This document shows, piece by piece, positions 12,106-24,799 of a DNA stretch of 64,000 nucleotides. How positions within the stretch are numbered: the stretch's first letter is position 1; the number at the start of each line of letters is the position of its first letter. The stretch covers positions 3,410,001 to 3,474,000 of the forward strand of contig CM065183.1 of assembly GCA_033026295.1 (NCBI GenBank), written 5' to 3'. Under the pieces are notes generated by a model. The model did no database searches. It was not told the origin of the DNA and saw only the letters and a program-made list of their open reading frames with translations. A program made the position numbers and the translations under genes. This DNA comes from Channa striata. Taxonomy: Eukaryota; Chordata; Actinopteri; Anabantiformes; Channidae.

Positions 12106-13905
12106 TGTGGCACGACACAGTCGAGCCACATACTCCTAAGTTGAGAAGCTGGAATTACAACATATGTAATAATTTAGTGTCAGTTTTAGCAACAAGTGTT
12201 GCAGGATATTGTAAAGCATCTGAACTGAATTAAACTATTGACGATGAAATTGGAAGTGGAACTTTTATCAGCAGTGAACTGTGCATTGAAGTTCCAGGAT
12301 CCTGATGCTCAATGCTGACCTACCACACTGGCACGGCTCACACTTTGTGAAACGTGGCTATTAGTTATGTTAACAGAACTGGTTTCATCTGGGCTTTTCC
12401 TGCCATGAGGCAAAATGTCTAATGTTGGTTACACTGTGGTTTTGAATTTAAACAGAAAAAGATAATGTAAGCTTTGATTTAAGTAAATTACAAAAATATA
12501 CCTTTTGTACATGCAAAGACTTATTAAATGCAAAGACCAGACCAACTTTTTTTTAATTAAAACTAGCTACAATATTTGTGCAGTTTTAAAGCATATGTAA
12601 TAAAAAAAACTTCATTCCTAAGAATTCTGAAGTAAAATGTCATTTCAGACCTAAAAAGGTATATACATACTGTATATATCCCAAACTGTTTTTAAAAGCT
12701 AATTTCATCTGGGTTTTTGTGTGTAAGATGATTCCTGAAATTACCAGCGCTTTCCCGTTTTATGCACGTCTCCCTGTTTCTTATTTGTTAAAGAATGTAG
12801 GCTAAATTAATTGTGCTTGATTGGCATTAACATAGCCAAATAAGAATTTCAAAACTGCTAATATTGAATGCCTCGGGGGCATCTGTGTCCCAACCCACCA
12901 GAGCACTTATCATGCCTTCCTCAATTGCCTGGCAGCGTTTTAGCAGAGAGGAGTCGGCTGCTTGTTGGTTCTGTAAAATACTGCTGCATGGCTTTTGACT
13001 TGTTTACCGTTGTGCGAGGGATCCAAACAATGTACCTCGTATAGTGAACTTGAGCGCTGGTTTGAGTAAGCACAGCAAAAACCTGTATCTTTGAATTCAA
13101 TTCGGAATGTGTATGTGTAAACATGAATTTATTTGAATACGTTACTGTTTGTCACATGAGCATGAGAAGTTGCCAATATGGTTTTGTGCCTATAGGGAGG
13201 CTGCCACATTTTCAGCGGAATCTCCCCCACTGGTGGAAAATGAATGAATTAGCACCTCTTGTCCGGTAAGAAATGAACCTAATTTATAATCTAATTATGA
13301 TGATGTCTCAGGGATCAAATTAGCATTCTCCGTGTTTGCATATCTGGATAAATATGGAAATCATCGCACTGTTGTTCCTATTTTTATTCACACAAGAGTG
13401 CACATGAATGTCACCCTCTTTATGGTTTGAGCATGATTACATTGTAAACAGTGTCTCCTGTTTGGGAGCCGCGCTCATCACTGAGCACATGGCTGCAACT
13501 GGCCTGTTTCAATACTCATTCATCTTCTGCACTTTTAATTCCGGTGCTCAGCCAGCCTCGAAGCCTGGAGTCGGGAGAAAAAAAGCATTAATTAGCAGCA
13601 GGTTAGAGATTAGACTTCCTTTAAGTTTGCGTCCCGTATTTATCTCTCAGTCTTGTGAAAGGATCCCAGGCCAAATAACGTGCACTGAACCACGACGGGA
13701 AACCTTTTACCTTTTTAAAGGCACAAATTTGTGTCTTGCCCATTTAAAACAATATTCCGCACATGTTTCACATGGCTCCTTCCGCCCTTCCAGCCCCTCC
13801 CCAATTCCTCCCCTGGTCTCCCTCTCTTCACTTTCCTCTTTTGCTCCACCTTTACCCGGGGCCCGTGGGAAGAACTGACTCTGGGAGCAGACAGTCTGCA
13901 GCCCT
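12106..13905. other. no gene seen
   Basis: AT-rich until about 12800, more balanced afterwards. A ccg|gtaaga donor-like site at 13266 with a tatag acceptor-like site at 13194 could bound a 71-nt exon, but nothing else supports it. The 156-codon frame at 13408-13878 has no recognisable domain. Confidence 0.6.
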
Positions 13906-13948
13906 GAATAAATGTATAAGAGCGAGAAGAGGGAAGGGAGGGCACATT
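13906..13948 (+). promoter_or_regulatory. TATA-like promoter candidate
   Basis: The sequence tgtataag at 13913-13920 resembles a TATA box, and cacatt about 30 nt downstream could serve as an initiator. The downstream sequence is purine-rich, as in many 5' leaders. This is inference from motif spacing alone; TATA-like strings are common by chance. Confidence 0.25.
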
Positions 13949-14228
13949 AGCAGGCAGAGAGAGAGAGAGAGAGCAAGGGAGGGAGCGAGAACATATTGAG
14001 TGTTGGAGGACATACATGCACAGTGTACAGAGAGAGCGAGATACACAGATAGAGGGAGAAAGACCCAGAGAGAGAGAGGAGGAAAGCAGTTCAGCTTATA
14101 GGACTGCAAACAGAGAGAGAGCATTTTAGCTTCCTTCACCCATCTCTCCCTCTCCTCCCAGCACAAACACATGCTCTTACACACTCCCACCCTTTCTTCC
14201 TGACACACACGTACACACTTGCATGCAA

Positions 14229-14231
<3 letters not shown>

Positions 14232-14268
<37 letters not shown>
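14232..14268. repeat. (CA)18 microsatellite
   Basis: Uninterrupted CA array within the candidate first exon. Confidence 0.97.
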
Positions 14269-14271
<3 letters not shown>

Positions 14272-14349
14272 CACGCACAGACACACACAGACACAATTGC
14301 TTTAGGGTATACCAGTCGGCTTTGGCAGTCCTCTCCTTTGTTGTTTTTG

Positions 14350-14360
14350 CTATTGGTTAG
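14350..14360 (-). promoter_or_regulatory. inverted CCAAT (NF-Y-type) box
   Basis: ctattggttag reads CTAACCAATAG on the other strand, a good match to the NF-Y consensus. It sits in a locally CpG-containing stretch about 110 nt before the gtaagt donor at 14468, a typical promoter arrangement. Function is inferred. Confidence 0.35.
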
Positions 14361-14474
14361 TCTCAGCGGCAGCACGGCGTGTGCCTCTATCGCTGGGGTG
14401 GGTGCATGTGTAAATGTGTGTGGAGTCTGCGAGGCGGTGTGTGAAAGATGCCACTAGCAGAACCCGGGTAAGTC

Positions 14475-14760
14475 AGCTCCTTCCTTCTTTCCCTCTCCTG
14501 CTTCCTGTCAGGCTCTTTCTTTCCCTCTTTCTTTGAGCTTTTCTTTCTTTTTGTTCTCTCTGATGTGCACCCTCTCCATCTCGCCTGGGATTCTCGCCTC
14601 TCTCCACCTACTGTGCACATCCGCTATGCACAGCTCTGCTCTCTCTCTCTATTTCTCTGTGCGCTTTCCCTCTCCCTCAGTGTCTTTCTCAGCCTGCGTT
14701 ACACCGTCTCCTCCCGACTGTGCTCTCGCCATCCCTGCTACTCTCGCCTGTTTCCTTCGC

Positions 14761-14802
<42 letters not shown>

Positions 14803-14990
14803 TCCCTCTCTCTCTTTCTCCCTCTCTCTCCAGGCTGCGCCTCATTGGTGTGTCCTGATTCCCTTTTTCCATTAGGCTTCAGGCCCATTGGTCGCCTGCC
14901 TTCCAACCATTATCTTTACTCCTCCACCCTTCTGTCATCCTTTCTCCCTTCGCTCTCCCTCCTTCCCTCATTCCCAGTCATCTCTCAAGT
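14475..14990. repeat. 500-bp pyrimidine-rich tract with (TC)n core
   Basis: Almost entirely C and T on the + strand, with near-pure (TC)n at 14760-14832. It explains the open frames here (up to 167 codons), which are low-complexity S-L-S-L or R-E-R-E. Confidence 0.95.
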
Positions 14991-15806
14991 CGTAAAAATG
15001 ATTTGCATTCTGGAAGAGAAAGGAACTTTGCTGTGAGCACAATAAGTGAATTGGGAAAGGGTGAGGGAGCGAAGGAAAGGAAAGAGTGAAATAAGCAGGG
15101 GAAACGCGTTCTGGAGAGCAGGAGGAAAAGTTTAAACAGAAGACTGCAGTTGGTAGGTAACTTGTACTTATGTCTTAGCGTTCCTGTAGATTGAATATTA
15201 ATTTCTAGTGTTCTGCTGTGGTGATGGGTTTACTCGTATGATCTTGTGGCACTGGTGCAGTGAGAAAAAGTCACAGCTGGCTTAGATGATTAACTTTCTT
15301 CATTTCTCGAATATTATGTTTATGTTTTCTTGCTTTTGAGTTTATAGAATTGCTTTAGCTACTGGAGATTGTTAATGTTTCCATTGCTGAAGGCAGTTGA
15401 ATTAGAAAGTAATGCGTTTTTTTTTTGTACACAGCGATGCATGTAATGGTCCAGTAAGAGCGCACGTTTAAAAGTTGCTTCTGTAAGTTTTGAATAATGC
15501 CACTCTGCAAACTTCTGCTGTCTTTGAGAATATAGGCTCATTTTATGAAGACGTGTCTTATCGATATTTTTTTAGCTATTGCATACTATTTTGTCATTAG
15601 GTCAAATTTTTTAACTCGTACATTTTTTAAATCTTTTACAACGTGCCTCTGCGATGCGCTCCGTGTGGTATCACTTTGAGGTTCGATGACTGTAAAGTAG
15701 CAAGGACACAGTTTGGCATCAAGGAAAGGAAGATGCAGTGACTGCCAGAAAACAATTAGAAAGAATGGAAAGTGAGACAAAGATGTTGCTGAAAGTGCAG
15801 GAGAAA

Positions 15807-15850
15807 ATTTGAAGTTGGAAGAGACCTTGAGTTTTCTTCAAACTTCAAAT
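15807..15850. repeat. hairpin, 10-bp perfect stem plus inner 5 bp
   Basis: atttgaagtt (15807-15816) pairs with aacttcaaat (15841-15850). After one mismatch, gaaga pairs with tcttc. Confidence 0.75.
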
Positions 15851-16784
15851 ATAGTCAACTTTTTGCTTGAGCTGGTTGCATACAAATGATACACACACGC
15901 ACTTTGGTCCCTCTGGTCTATATTTCATCCTACACACATTTTTTTTGTATTTTTTTTTCTGGTTTGCGTGTAAGAAAAGACAATGCAGATGTGGTTGTGT
16001 GTGCTCCCGTGGGTGGCATATACTGTACACACACAGCAGAAGGCAGATGCGCCGCAACATGTTTCATTCTGTCAAGACAAACAAAGTACTGATACACAGT
16101 GAGCTACTTGTGTCTCCTCTCCGTTGCCCAAAGTGTGTCAGAATGAATGTTTTTCATGTCAACAAATGATGGAGACAATGTTTGGTGACATCTGGGGATA
16201 CTGTGCGAGATCCTAACATTGTGTCTCCCATGCCAAGAAGATTTGACATGAAATCAATCAGGAAGTAAAAAAACTTAAAAGAATATCTATTTTTGGATCT
16301 GACATTGATCTTTGGTCTGATGTTAACATTTCATCATAAATTGAGAAGCTGGTGAACAACTGCAGCCCATTCCATCTTCTCACGATTTCTCGCCCATAGT
16401 ACATTTTTTTCACCACAGTTTCTGTCACAGCGAGAATGGTGAACTCCTGTATCTTGGTCAGTTTCCTTCAGTCCCGTGTCTTGCAGAGGTTTGTGTGGTT
16501 TTATCAGCAGGGTCAAAACTAACCCTTTGGCACGAGGTGAAGCCGTGTTCTTGAGGATGTTCCTTTAGCGAGAAGAGGAAGGAAATGTCTTGCTTGTTAG
16601 GGGGATACTTGTGTTGATGTTCTGTGTGTGTGTGTGTATTTGTGGCACCACGGTGCCTGATGTGCTTTGCTGAGCGAGCCGAGGACAGGGAGGCAGCTGA
16701 ATGTGATTAAATTATAGAGGGAAAGCACGCTACCCTGGTCTTACTGAGACCAACATTGCGGGAACCCCCCTCCCTCACAACAAG

Positions 16785-16852
16785 TCTCCCTCTCTCTCTC
16801 CATCTCTGTCTCTCTCTCTCTCTCTCTTACACACTCCCCTCTCTCTCTCTCC
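16785..16852. repeat. (TC)n tract, interrupted
   Basis: CT-rich run with a few interruptions. Confidence 0.95.
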
Positions 16853-19800
16853 GGAATGAAAGTAAAAGAACCCAGCCTCTCATAATCGCGACAGTCAAGC
16901 TAGTCAAAGCTGGAGGGGAGAGGAAATTGGGTGTTGATGGGATTGCTGTAAGGTAGCGATACTGTACTTTGCTACTGTAATGTGTGGCAGCTCTTCCCTG
17001 CCTCTACACTCTGTGCATCCTGCATTTTATTATTGTTCTACATACACACAAGGATGCAACTTATCTGTCTTTAATTGAAATAAAATCTTAAAATTAAAAA
17101 TTTATCAAGAGTATGTATACGTGCAGACCGATTCTAGATAGGTGATTGGAGGGGGTTTACTCCAGATTTGGGTGGAAAATACTGTATGCCCCTTATTCCT
17201 CAGCAGCCTAATGAATGAGCAGCAAAGCGCCTCCTGGGGATCCCCTGCATGCAATTGGCAGGGGTGGGTTGGGGGCTGGGGGGGCAGCCATGCGCTAAAA
17301 TTAGCTTCCATGTTGAGGGGCTGAGTTGACATGCACACGTCTGAGCCGTAAAGCACCATAGCATGACTCTGCATCCATGCTGGACTCTCCTTTTGTCCGC
17401 TCATTCTTGCTGGTGCCTTCACATGTGGACTATGCAAAAGTATCTATTCACCGAAAAACATGTTTGCATACTATTCATATTGGAAATGATGTGCATGTTA
17501 AGTTTTGTCTTTTAAATAACATTTTGAAAGAAAAACATGCAAGGAATACAAATCCCATAGGCAGTGGGGGATCACATCACACCCTTGTTGCGGCACCGGT
17601 AGCTCATCTCTTCCTTTCTAGCAGTAACCTTGAATAACATCCCTTCACACATCCAGAACCGGTATCCAGGCTCTGGGTTCAGCTCCCGGTACATTGTGCT
17701 ACCTCCAGCTCGTCAGCAGCAGCGTATCTCCCCAGCACAGAGCTGCTCACTCTCTGTCCCTGTGGAAAAGGCTGAGACAGGCTTACAGGCTGGCCTTCCA
17801 ACACAACCTGCCCTTGACGTCAGACTCTGTTGCACCGACATAACGATTTGCCGTATATTTGCCCACACCATAAAGTGTGTCTGCTGTCTTTTCTCACGAT
17901 GACTCATAGCATAGCACAAATCGATTAGGAAGCAACTGGGATTCATTTAAACATTTTGCCACCAACATGAATTGTATTTTGTCTCTTTCAAACTTGTACA
18001 GAAACCAGAAGTATCAGCTTGTGGTTGTGCTGTGAATGTGTCCTCGTGAACCTGTGTGAAGGAACCGTGGGGAATCGATGTGTTCTTCCACTCAGTCTCA
18101 ATGACGTGGTCAGGCCAGGGCAGAGAGGGGATTGATCTATTTGAGCAGACACAATGTCAATACTGACGTCTACTCAGTGTAAGATGTAGCTGCCTCTGTG
18201 TCCTTCACACATGCATCCTTGCTGCACTCGCTGCCAGAGGCTATTAATTATAGCACGTTCATCACTTAGGCCCAAATTCAGGATTTGTAGAAGCCACTGG
18301 AAAATGTTGTTGTTATGTCTGTATTAGCAACAGCCCAAAATAATGTGGTGATTGTGATAATCGCAGCTATCTGGGAGAGCTAAACCACTCTTCAAGACCC
18401 TGGAAAGTTCATCTTTTTGATTTGTGGTATTGTGTATTTATTTTTTTTATATGATATGTTTTCGGAAACGTTTGACCTATTTACTTATACTCGTACGGTT
18501 ACTTGCACATTTGGTAGCTGTCAGGTCAGTGTTGAAATTGAAAGAAGATTGCACTACTTGTTGTTGGCCAAAGTTATGAAATTTGGCAGGATACCACTTA
18601 GGTCTTGTTATCTGTCTCGGAAAATAGGTTCATAGAAAGAATCTCGATGTGGGTATCCCTCCAGTGACAGCACATGTGCCCCCCACCATTCGCACACCTC
18701 TGTGCCTTTCCTGGGGGAAAACATGATCTGTCTTCTGGCGGGCAGGCCAATTAAAAACCAATCAGGCTGCTTGGAGTGTGCTGGTAATGGGAAAGCCACG
18801 GCGGTGGAGGAAGTAGGGCTGATTAATGGACATTTTCACCGTGTGGCATAACAGCCTCCCACAGGCATCCATCACCCCAGGGGACAATGCTCACCTAAAC
18901 CCCAGGCCCGGCACCCATCAGATACACTGTATAAGGTTGCATATGTCTGTGCGTATGATCATCATCATAACGTTCGAGACGAGGTTAGAGCAGTGCTGCA
19001 TTAGCTCGCCCTGCCTGCTCGGACATACAGTGGAGTCGAGGGCCGTGACTGTTCCAGATAGAGCACGTGCTAATCAACTCTTCCAGAAAAATAATACCTG
19101 GTATTAATGGCCAAATCTCTGCCCTTTGCTAATATTTACAGTCTTTAGATATTGTTTCTGTTGTATTTCAGTTTGTTACGGACACATTCTTAACAGCAGA
19201 GTCAAGATGCTTTTGCTAAGGGCGAGTGTTTGTGTCTTTCCCTCTGGTGCCATTGTAAGGCAGCAGGCATTCAAAAGAAACATATTAAACAATGTGAGCG
19301 AGGTTCGTTCCATTTCAGGAGCTGCTGTGACCTACTTCACACAGCCAGGCAGCGAGCTGTAAATAAGGATTTTCATAACCCGGTTTGGCCTTTTCCCATT
19401 AGAGGCACAACTGTACCTTGAAGAATATTACAACGATCACAGGAACAGCTGTTTAGAGCAATGCGACAATGTCATCCAAACACCGACCTTGAGACTGCTC
19501 GTGCTCGTATCATGTGATTACAATTAGTTTCAGTGCTACATTTATTAGAATTGTGTGTGCAAACAGTCGGTGAAGGGGAAGGTAGACAAGCGTTGTGTTC
19601 AGTCTTTTGAGCCCCATTTAAACCTTCTCTGTGGCATGGTTGTGTAAAGCCAGTACTCTGGTTCCCTGCCAACACATCGTCAGGGAGGAACAAATATCTG
19701 AGATTGTAATTCCAGCAAGTTTACTGAGTTAAAACCAAGCTGTAGCTGAAAGTTGACAAGAAGCGCGGTTTTGTGTTTAGTTCAGAGTTTTCCTTATATG

Positions 19801-20931
19801 AAAGTCATACAAGGGTTATTTCATAAAATTTCTAACCAGGCTCATTAAAAAAAAAAACTTGAAAATATATGTTTTTTATTTATTGCTTGAAAATATTTCC
19901 CTTGCCATGTTACTGGAAATCAAGTAAAAAGACCCTCTTGGGATGATCCTTGTTTGGACCAAGAATAGCTGCCAACCAGCTTCATTTTACAGTTATATCT
20001 TTATGTTACATATGTATCTATAAAAAAAAAATCTATGAAAAGACAGGTGTGTTTTGAATGGGCCTGATTGGTTTGTGTAAACTTTTCAAACTACTGTAAA
20101 TCAGTTGCCACATTCACACCTGTTGACATTTTCTCTCCATAAACTAAAATGAATGTTTATGTGTTTATTGGGACGTTTATGTCACAGCGACACCCACCTC
20201 GTCAGTAATGGCGCTGTCTCTAGCATCATCGAAGGTGCCCCAGTTCCATGGGTCAAAGACCCAGTTTGGACTGTGTGCAAAACATGCAGAAAGTCTCTGG
20301 GAAAATGGCGACCGATGGAAAGGGAAAAAACTGAATGAAATGAAGAAAATTATGCAAAACAGAAGAAGACGAGAAATTAAAAAAATAGGACTCCGCTAGG
20401 CCAGTCTAAGGGAAAGTGGTGTGATATTGGAAAATGATTACCAAACAGGCATCCATTATTCAGCAGCACAATCAGGGAGGGCACAATCTCCTTATTTATG
20501 CTAGCTCTGTAAATCAGATTTGTCGGGTTTGATCACTCTAAAATTTCCCAGTCACACGCTGGCAATATTGGGCGAATATTACACTGTCTAATGGGTAATT
20601 GATGACGGCATGTGACACCGGTTGAGACGAATGGACGGCCTACAGGAGCAAGGAGGGGGAGACAGGAGGTGTTGGGAGAAGAAATGACTAGAGCACATTC
20701 AGCAGGCATATTACAGGTCTCCATATAAAATATGGGCTTCATCCTGGAAAATCTTGTCTAAAGAAGCATTGATGCACTGCTGACTAAAGAGAGCATTGTA
20801 TTGTTTCAGGCAGGACTCAAAGCAGTGATTGTTTTAGACAGCAAAAGCCATTTTTTTCTGATCACTTCATGCACTCAGTAGCTGCATTTGAAAAGAAGCA
20901 GACTTAATTGAAATTTCAAATAAATGCACCC

Positions 20932-20932
<1 letters not shown>

Positions 20933-20965
<33 letters not shown>
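20933..20965. repeat. (GT)16 microsatellite
   Basis: Uninterrupted GT array; a second GT tract follows at 21051-21072 after alternating purine-pyrimidine sequence. Confidence 0.97.
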
Positions 20966-20966
<1 letters not shown>

Positions 20967-21631
20967 CCATGTGCGTGCATGCACATCCACATGTGAATTT
21001 GTATGCCGTTGTTTTATGCATGAGTATATGTGCGTGCACATGTACGCCCGTGTGTGTGTGTGTGTGTGTGTGACGCACTACGTTCTATTCTACAATGTTA
21101 GGAGGCAGGCAGGCAGACATGATGTGCTCTGAGTCGCAGCCTCTCTGTGAGGGTGGCCTGACCTCTGCCTTCAGCTCCGCTTCACAGGACAGCAGCAAAT
21201 GAGAGGTGTCATTGCATGACAGCAGCACAGCCCCTCTTTAGGACTGACGGCTCATGGAACACACACTCTCACACACACGCAGTGCAGGATGCGCGCGTGT
21301 GGGCAGACACGTGTGCACACATGTATGCAAACATGCAAGTGGAGGCAAACGCGTGCAACAGTTGGAACATAGATGCACAAATATTGACACGCACACTTCT
21401 ACACAAATTCCCAGGAAAATGTAGCGCAGATCAATAGCTTTGTTTCGTGAACATACAGCTTTTGTTTGGGGAACATTGTTCTGGATTCAGTTTTGACCGT
21501 TTAGTACTTATGACTTGCTTTGACTAGCTCCAAAAATCAAACTCAGATCAACAAAGGATTGTGTCAGACAACAATCCCAACAAACTCATTTTTGATGTGG
21601 CTCCTTTTTAAGGAGTGTCACAATAATAGTG

Positions 21632-21666
<35 letters not shown>

Positions 21667-21684
21667 TTATCTGTCTGTCTGTCT
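21632..21684. repeat. (GTCT)n tetranucleotide repeat
   Basis: About 13 units with one interruption (gtttat) near 21666. Confidence 0.97.
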
Positions 21685-23610
21685 CTTGTGATCATTTTAG
21701 ATGGATCAGTTGTTTTGGAGTCGCGTTTTTGAGGGAATACGGATTAGATGTTTTGTCAGGGAAGGTCAATTATCAGTGTATTTATCGCACACAGGTGAGA
21801 AAATGCATCAATAATGAGGTTGTCTCCTGTAAGTGTGAGTGTTTTAGTGGCCAGTTGACAGAGACACAGCTCCCTAAACTAGGACATGTCCACCTGCCAC
21901 CTGGAGGCGTCTCAGACGTGGTTTCCTGAAACTGCTGACATGACAGCCTGTGCATTGCTCCTCCACCTGACACACATGCTCACACGTCTTTCCTCATGAC
22001 CCCTGCTCCCTGTCTGCCCCTCATTGGCTTCCTATGTAATTTCAGTGGCCTATGATTTATTTATTTTGTTATTTTTTTGGTCTTTCCCCCTTCCTTATCC
22101 TCTCTGTTTCCCTAAAAACTTGTGTCTGTCCTCCACTGCCTTGTCCTCTTGCCCTGGATCTTGATAACTGCATGTAGGATTTATTGTTATTTTTGTCTCT
22201 GTCCTGGTGGATCCGTTCAAATACTAGTAAACACTTAAATGTGTGAGGATTTTTTTTTTTTTTTTTTTGGAGGGGGGGCAAGTTTTGTGCTCACTTCTTC
22301 ATCTCAGTTCAGCAGTTAACAAGGGCGATGGATCACATATTTACTGTTAACAAGGAGGAAGCCATCATTTGTCATTCCCCCTCACCAATTGCGCCCACAG
22401 TCCCATGCATAATAAATCAGACCCTCTGTGTCAGCATCAGTCTCTGCATACAGACAAGAAAGCCATAGTGTGTAGTGTGATCTGCTACAAATGCAGGAGA
22501 AATTTGAAGCCCTGCTCTCAGAGCTGGATTCTCGTTTCCCTTCCATTGCTGCAATGTATTCAGGTCATTGGCAGGCCTCTGTTAAAATGCTTCTGTGCTT
22601 TGCCTGTGTTAAGCTGCCGCATCTTGTTCATTTTACTCAAATTTGTGTACCCCCTGCCCTGAATAAATAGCGCTACACGTTTTAGTTCTTTAGTCTCAAC
22701 CCTCGCCACCGCTCGCTTCCCAAAAGAAGGCACTGCCCTGCTCGTGTAAGTGACCTAATTTTCCTGCTCGGCCCAGCGTTTTCCGATGTGAGCCGTTCCA
22801 AAATAGCTTGGCTACAGCAAAGCGTGGCAAACTCATTTCCATCTTGCATAACAAGAACCAAACATCCCCCCTCTTCCTAAGCTCGATGGCGAGATGGCAC
22901 ATACTCTCACAGGCTGAATATCAGCTTCCCACCTCATTGTATGAGCATGATGGTGATATTGTGAATTTCACTAATTTATTTTCATCCCACAGTTTGTGCA
23001 TTAAGTCTGTTCAGTCTCTCATATTTATCGAATATATCGTTTACTGAATGCAAGCCTGACTTTATTAAAAATTAAAAGGATATGGCTGCTTAGTCCAGAA
23101 TAGAAAATAAAGGGGTGGAAACGGATACAGTCATGCTGCAGAGGTAGCAGGGCACAATCGGAAGAATTCCATAAAGATTCAAGAGAACAAATTTTCAGAC
23201 ATAGCCTATGCTATGATCTCCCTGTTTTATACCATAACAACATCAAAATGACTATTCACATCAACTAAAAAAAAGCCAATTGCATTGCAAGCCCCGCATA
23301 ATATCATAGTAAGATGGCATTACAGAACAGTATAAGGACTGTATATGCCATTGGCCCATATCTACTCCCTGTCACTAAATTGGCTTTGGAGGGAGATAAT
23401 GAGGAGTAGGGGGTTGAGAGAGGAATCATTATTTTACCCATGGCTGCAGCACTTCTTAACAGGGTCTGTAGGGCGCCTTCACAAAGCTAATGTAGAGAAA
23501 TGGAAACAGATGGAAGGCATGATTATTTGATCTGCAAAGAGCTCTTGGTGGGCTTTGTAGTAACTGGACTAGACTGCTTAGAGGCAAGAGAGTGGGTTGT
23601 ATATTTCTGC

Positions 23611-23642
23611 GTGTGTGTGTGTGAGTGTGTGTGTGTGTGTGT
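23611..23642. repeat. (GT)n microsatellite, one interruption
   Basis: GT array broken once by GA. Confidence 0.96.
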
Positions 23643-24770
23643 TCAGAGGAAATGCATTAATGTGCCCGGGTGTGGGTGGCTATTGTTTGTGTGTGGAGGC
23701 CTGCATGCGTGTGTGAGCGTGTTTGTCCATCTGTTCGTATGTTTGAATGCATCACACGTGCCTGCGTGTGTGTTTGCGAACTCCCCTAATAACAACAAGA
23801 TGATCTGCTTCACACTCCAGACAGTCCTCGTCTAATTAGGATTCCGACGCGATAGAGGCAGAAATCCCATTTAGAGCGTTTACATTGTGCTCTGTGTACG
23901 TATAAGTCTGTTGGTTGTGTTGGTGTTTCCTTTCTATATACAACTGGACCATGCGTCCCATTCATTTAGTAACTGCAGATCTATGGGCAACAGCATGGCG
24001 GATGGAGGGCGCTCCATTCTAAAATCTTCATTCATCACAAAAACACTCACAGACATGAGACACGATGTATCTATATACTGCTGATTTCCATCTATACATA
24101 TCATGACATCCGTTCTTTATTGTGCTGGGAGTCCACCCTACAGAGCCGTTCTTAGCGTGAGCGGTACATAAGCACACATCAAACATACAGAGGCATATGG
24201 CTCTATACTGTACAACCCACACACACATGAGAAAGAATAAGCTGGGCTCTGTGTTATTTTATTGATCTTACTGCATGCCTTTCTACACAGTATTCACAAC
24301 TGCAGCAGCACTCCAAATACCAGCAGTTCGTAGACTGGCCTTGATGGGACAGCGTTGCATACACACATCACACAGAATACTGCAAACAGTGCACGCAACA
24401 CACACAACGCACAACATCGTGTTTTGTCCCTCTCTCTTTTCGTTTAATAAATGCACACGCGGTCACAGAAAGAAGCGCATTATAACATGAGGCTCCCTGT
24501 CTGGCGTGGAGTCGGAGGACATGGCTGGCTGGTGTGTGTGCATGTGTGTGTGCGCCTGTGTGACTAGCGGGCCACACCTGTCAAGAGTACTCTATAGGCT
24601 TGGTGGTGATGCTATCTGACAGCGTGGCTGCCATGGCAGGATGTGTGTGTTTATGTGTTCCGTGACCATTTGGATGAGTCACTGTTATGCCTCCGCTGCT
24701 ATGTGTCCCAGAGGACCCTCTAGTGTCTGACTGGTGGTTCCAGTGTGTGTGCAAGTGTGTGTGTGTCTTT

Positions 24771-24799
24771 GTGTTGTTGTTGTTGTTGTTGTTGTTGTT
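24771..24799. repeat. (TTG)n trinucleotide repeat
   Basis: About nine TTG units followed by a short T run. Confidence 0.96.

Larger units (their letters stand above)
13943..14467 (+). other. candidate first noncoding exon of myt1l
   Basis: The 3' end is a near-consensus donor, ccgg|gtaagt, at 14468-14473. The body is purine-rich at first (GA tracts 13957-13973 and around 14060-14115) and then carries a CA tract (14232-14268). No acceptor is evident just upstream, so this would be a first exon. Its start is unknown. A TATA-like element at 13913 would place initiation near 13943; an inverted CCAAT box at 14352-14356 suggests a second possible start near 14400, giving an exon under 100 nt. A short frame MPLAEPG starts at 14448 and would run to a TAA in the intron if unspliced. 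The link to myt1l is only by strand and position, 27 kb upstream of the UTR exon. Confidence 0.33.
15155..20932. other. presumed first intron, no gene seen
   Basis: Single-copy-looking DNA with a short GT tract at 16622-16640, a CT tract at 16785-16852 and a G-rich stretch at 17260-17284. I recognise no exon. Confidence 0.6.

Noticed and set aside
13195..13265. 71-nt exon-like interval with a ccg|gtaaga donor
   Set aside because: The acceptor is weak, no partner exon is identified upstream, and sites of this quality occur by chance.
14533..15036. 167-codon frame on the + strand
   Set aside because: It reads through the CT tract as serine-leucine runs; low complexity.
17596..17690. tRNA-like A- and B-box words (gtagctcatc, ggttcagctcccgg)
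   Set aside because: Spacing is too wide for a tRNA, no cloverleaf stems could be drawn, and similarity to a SINE is too low.
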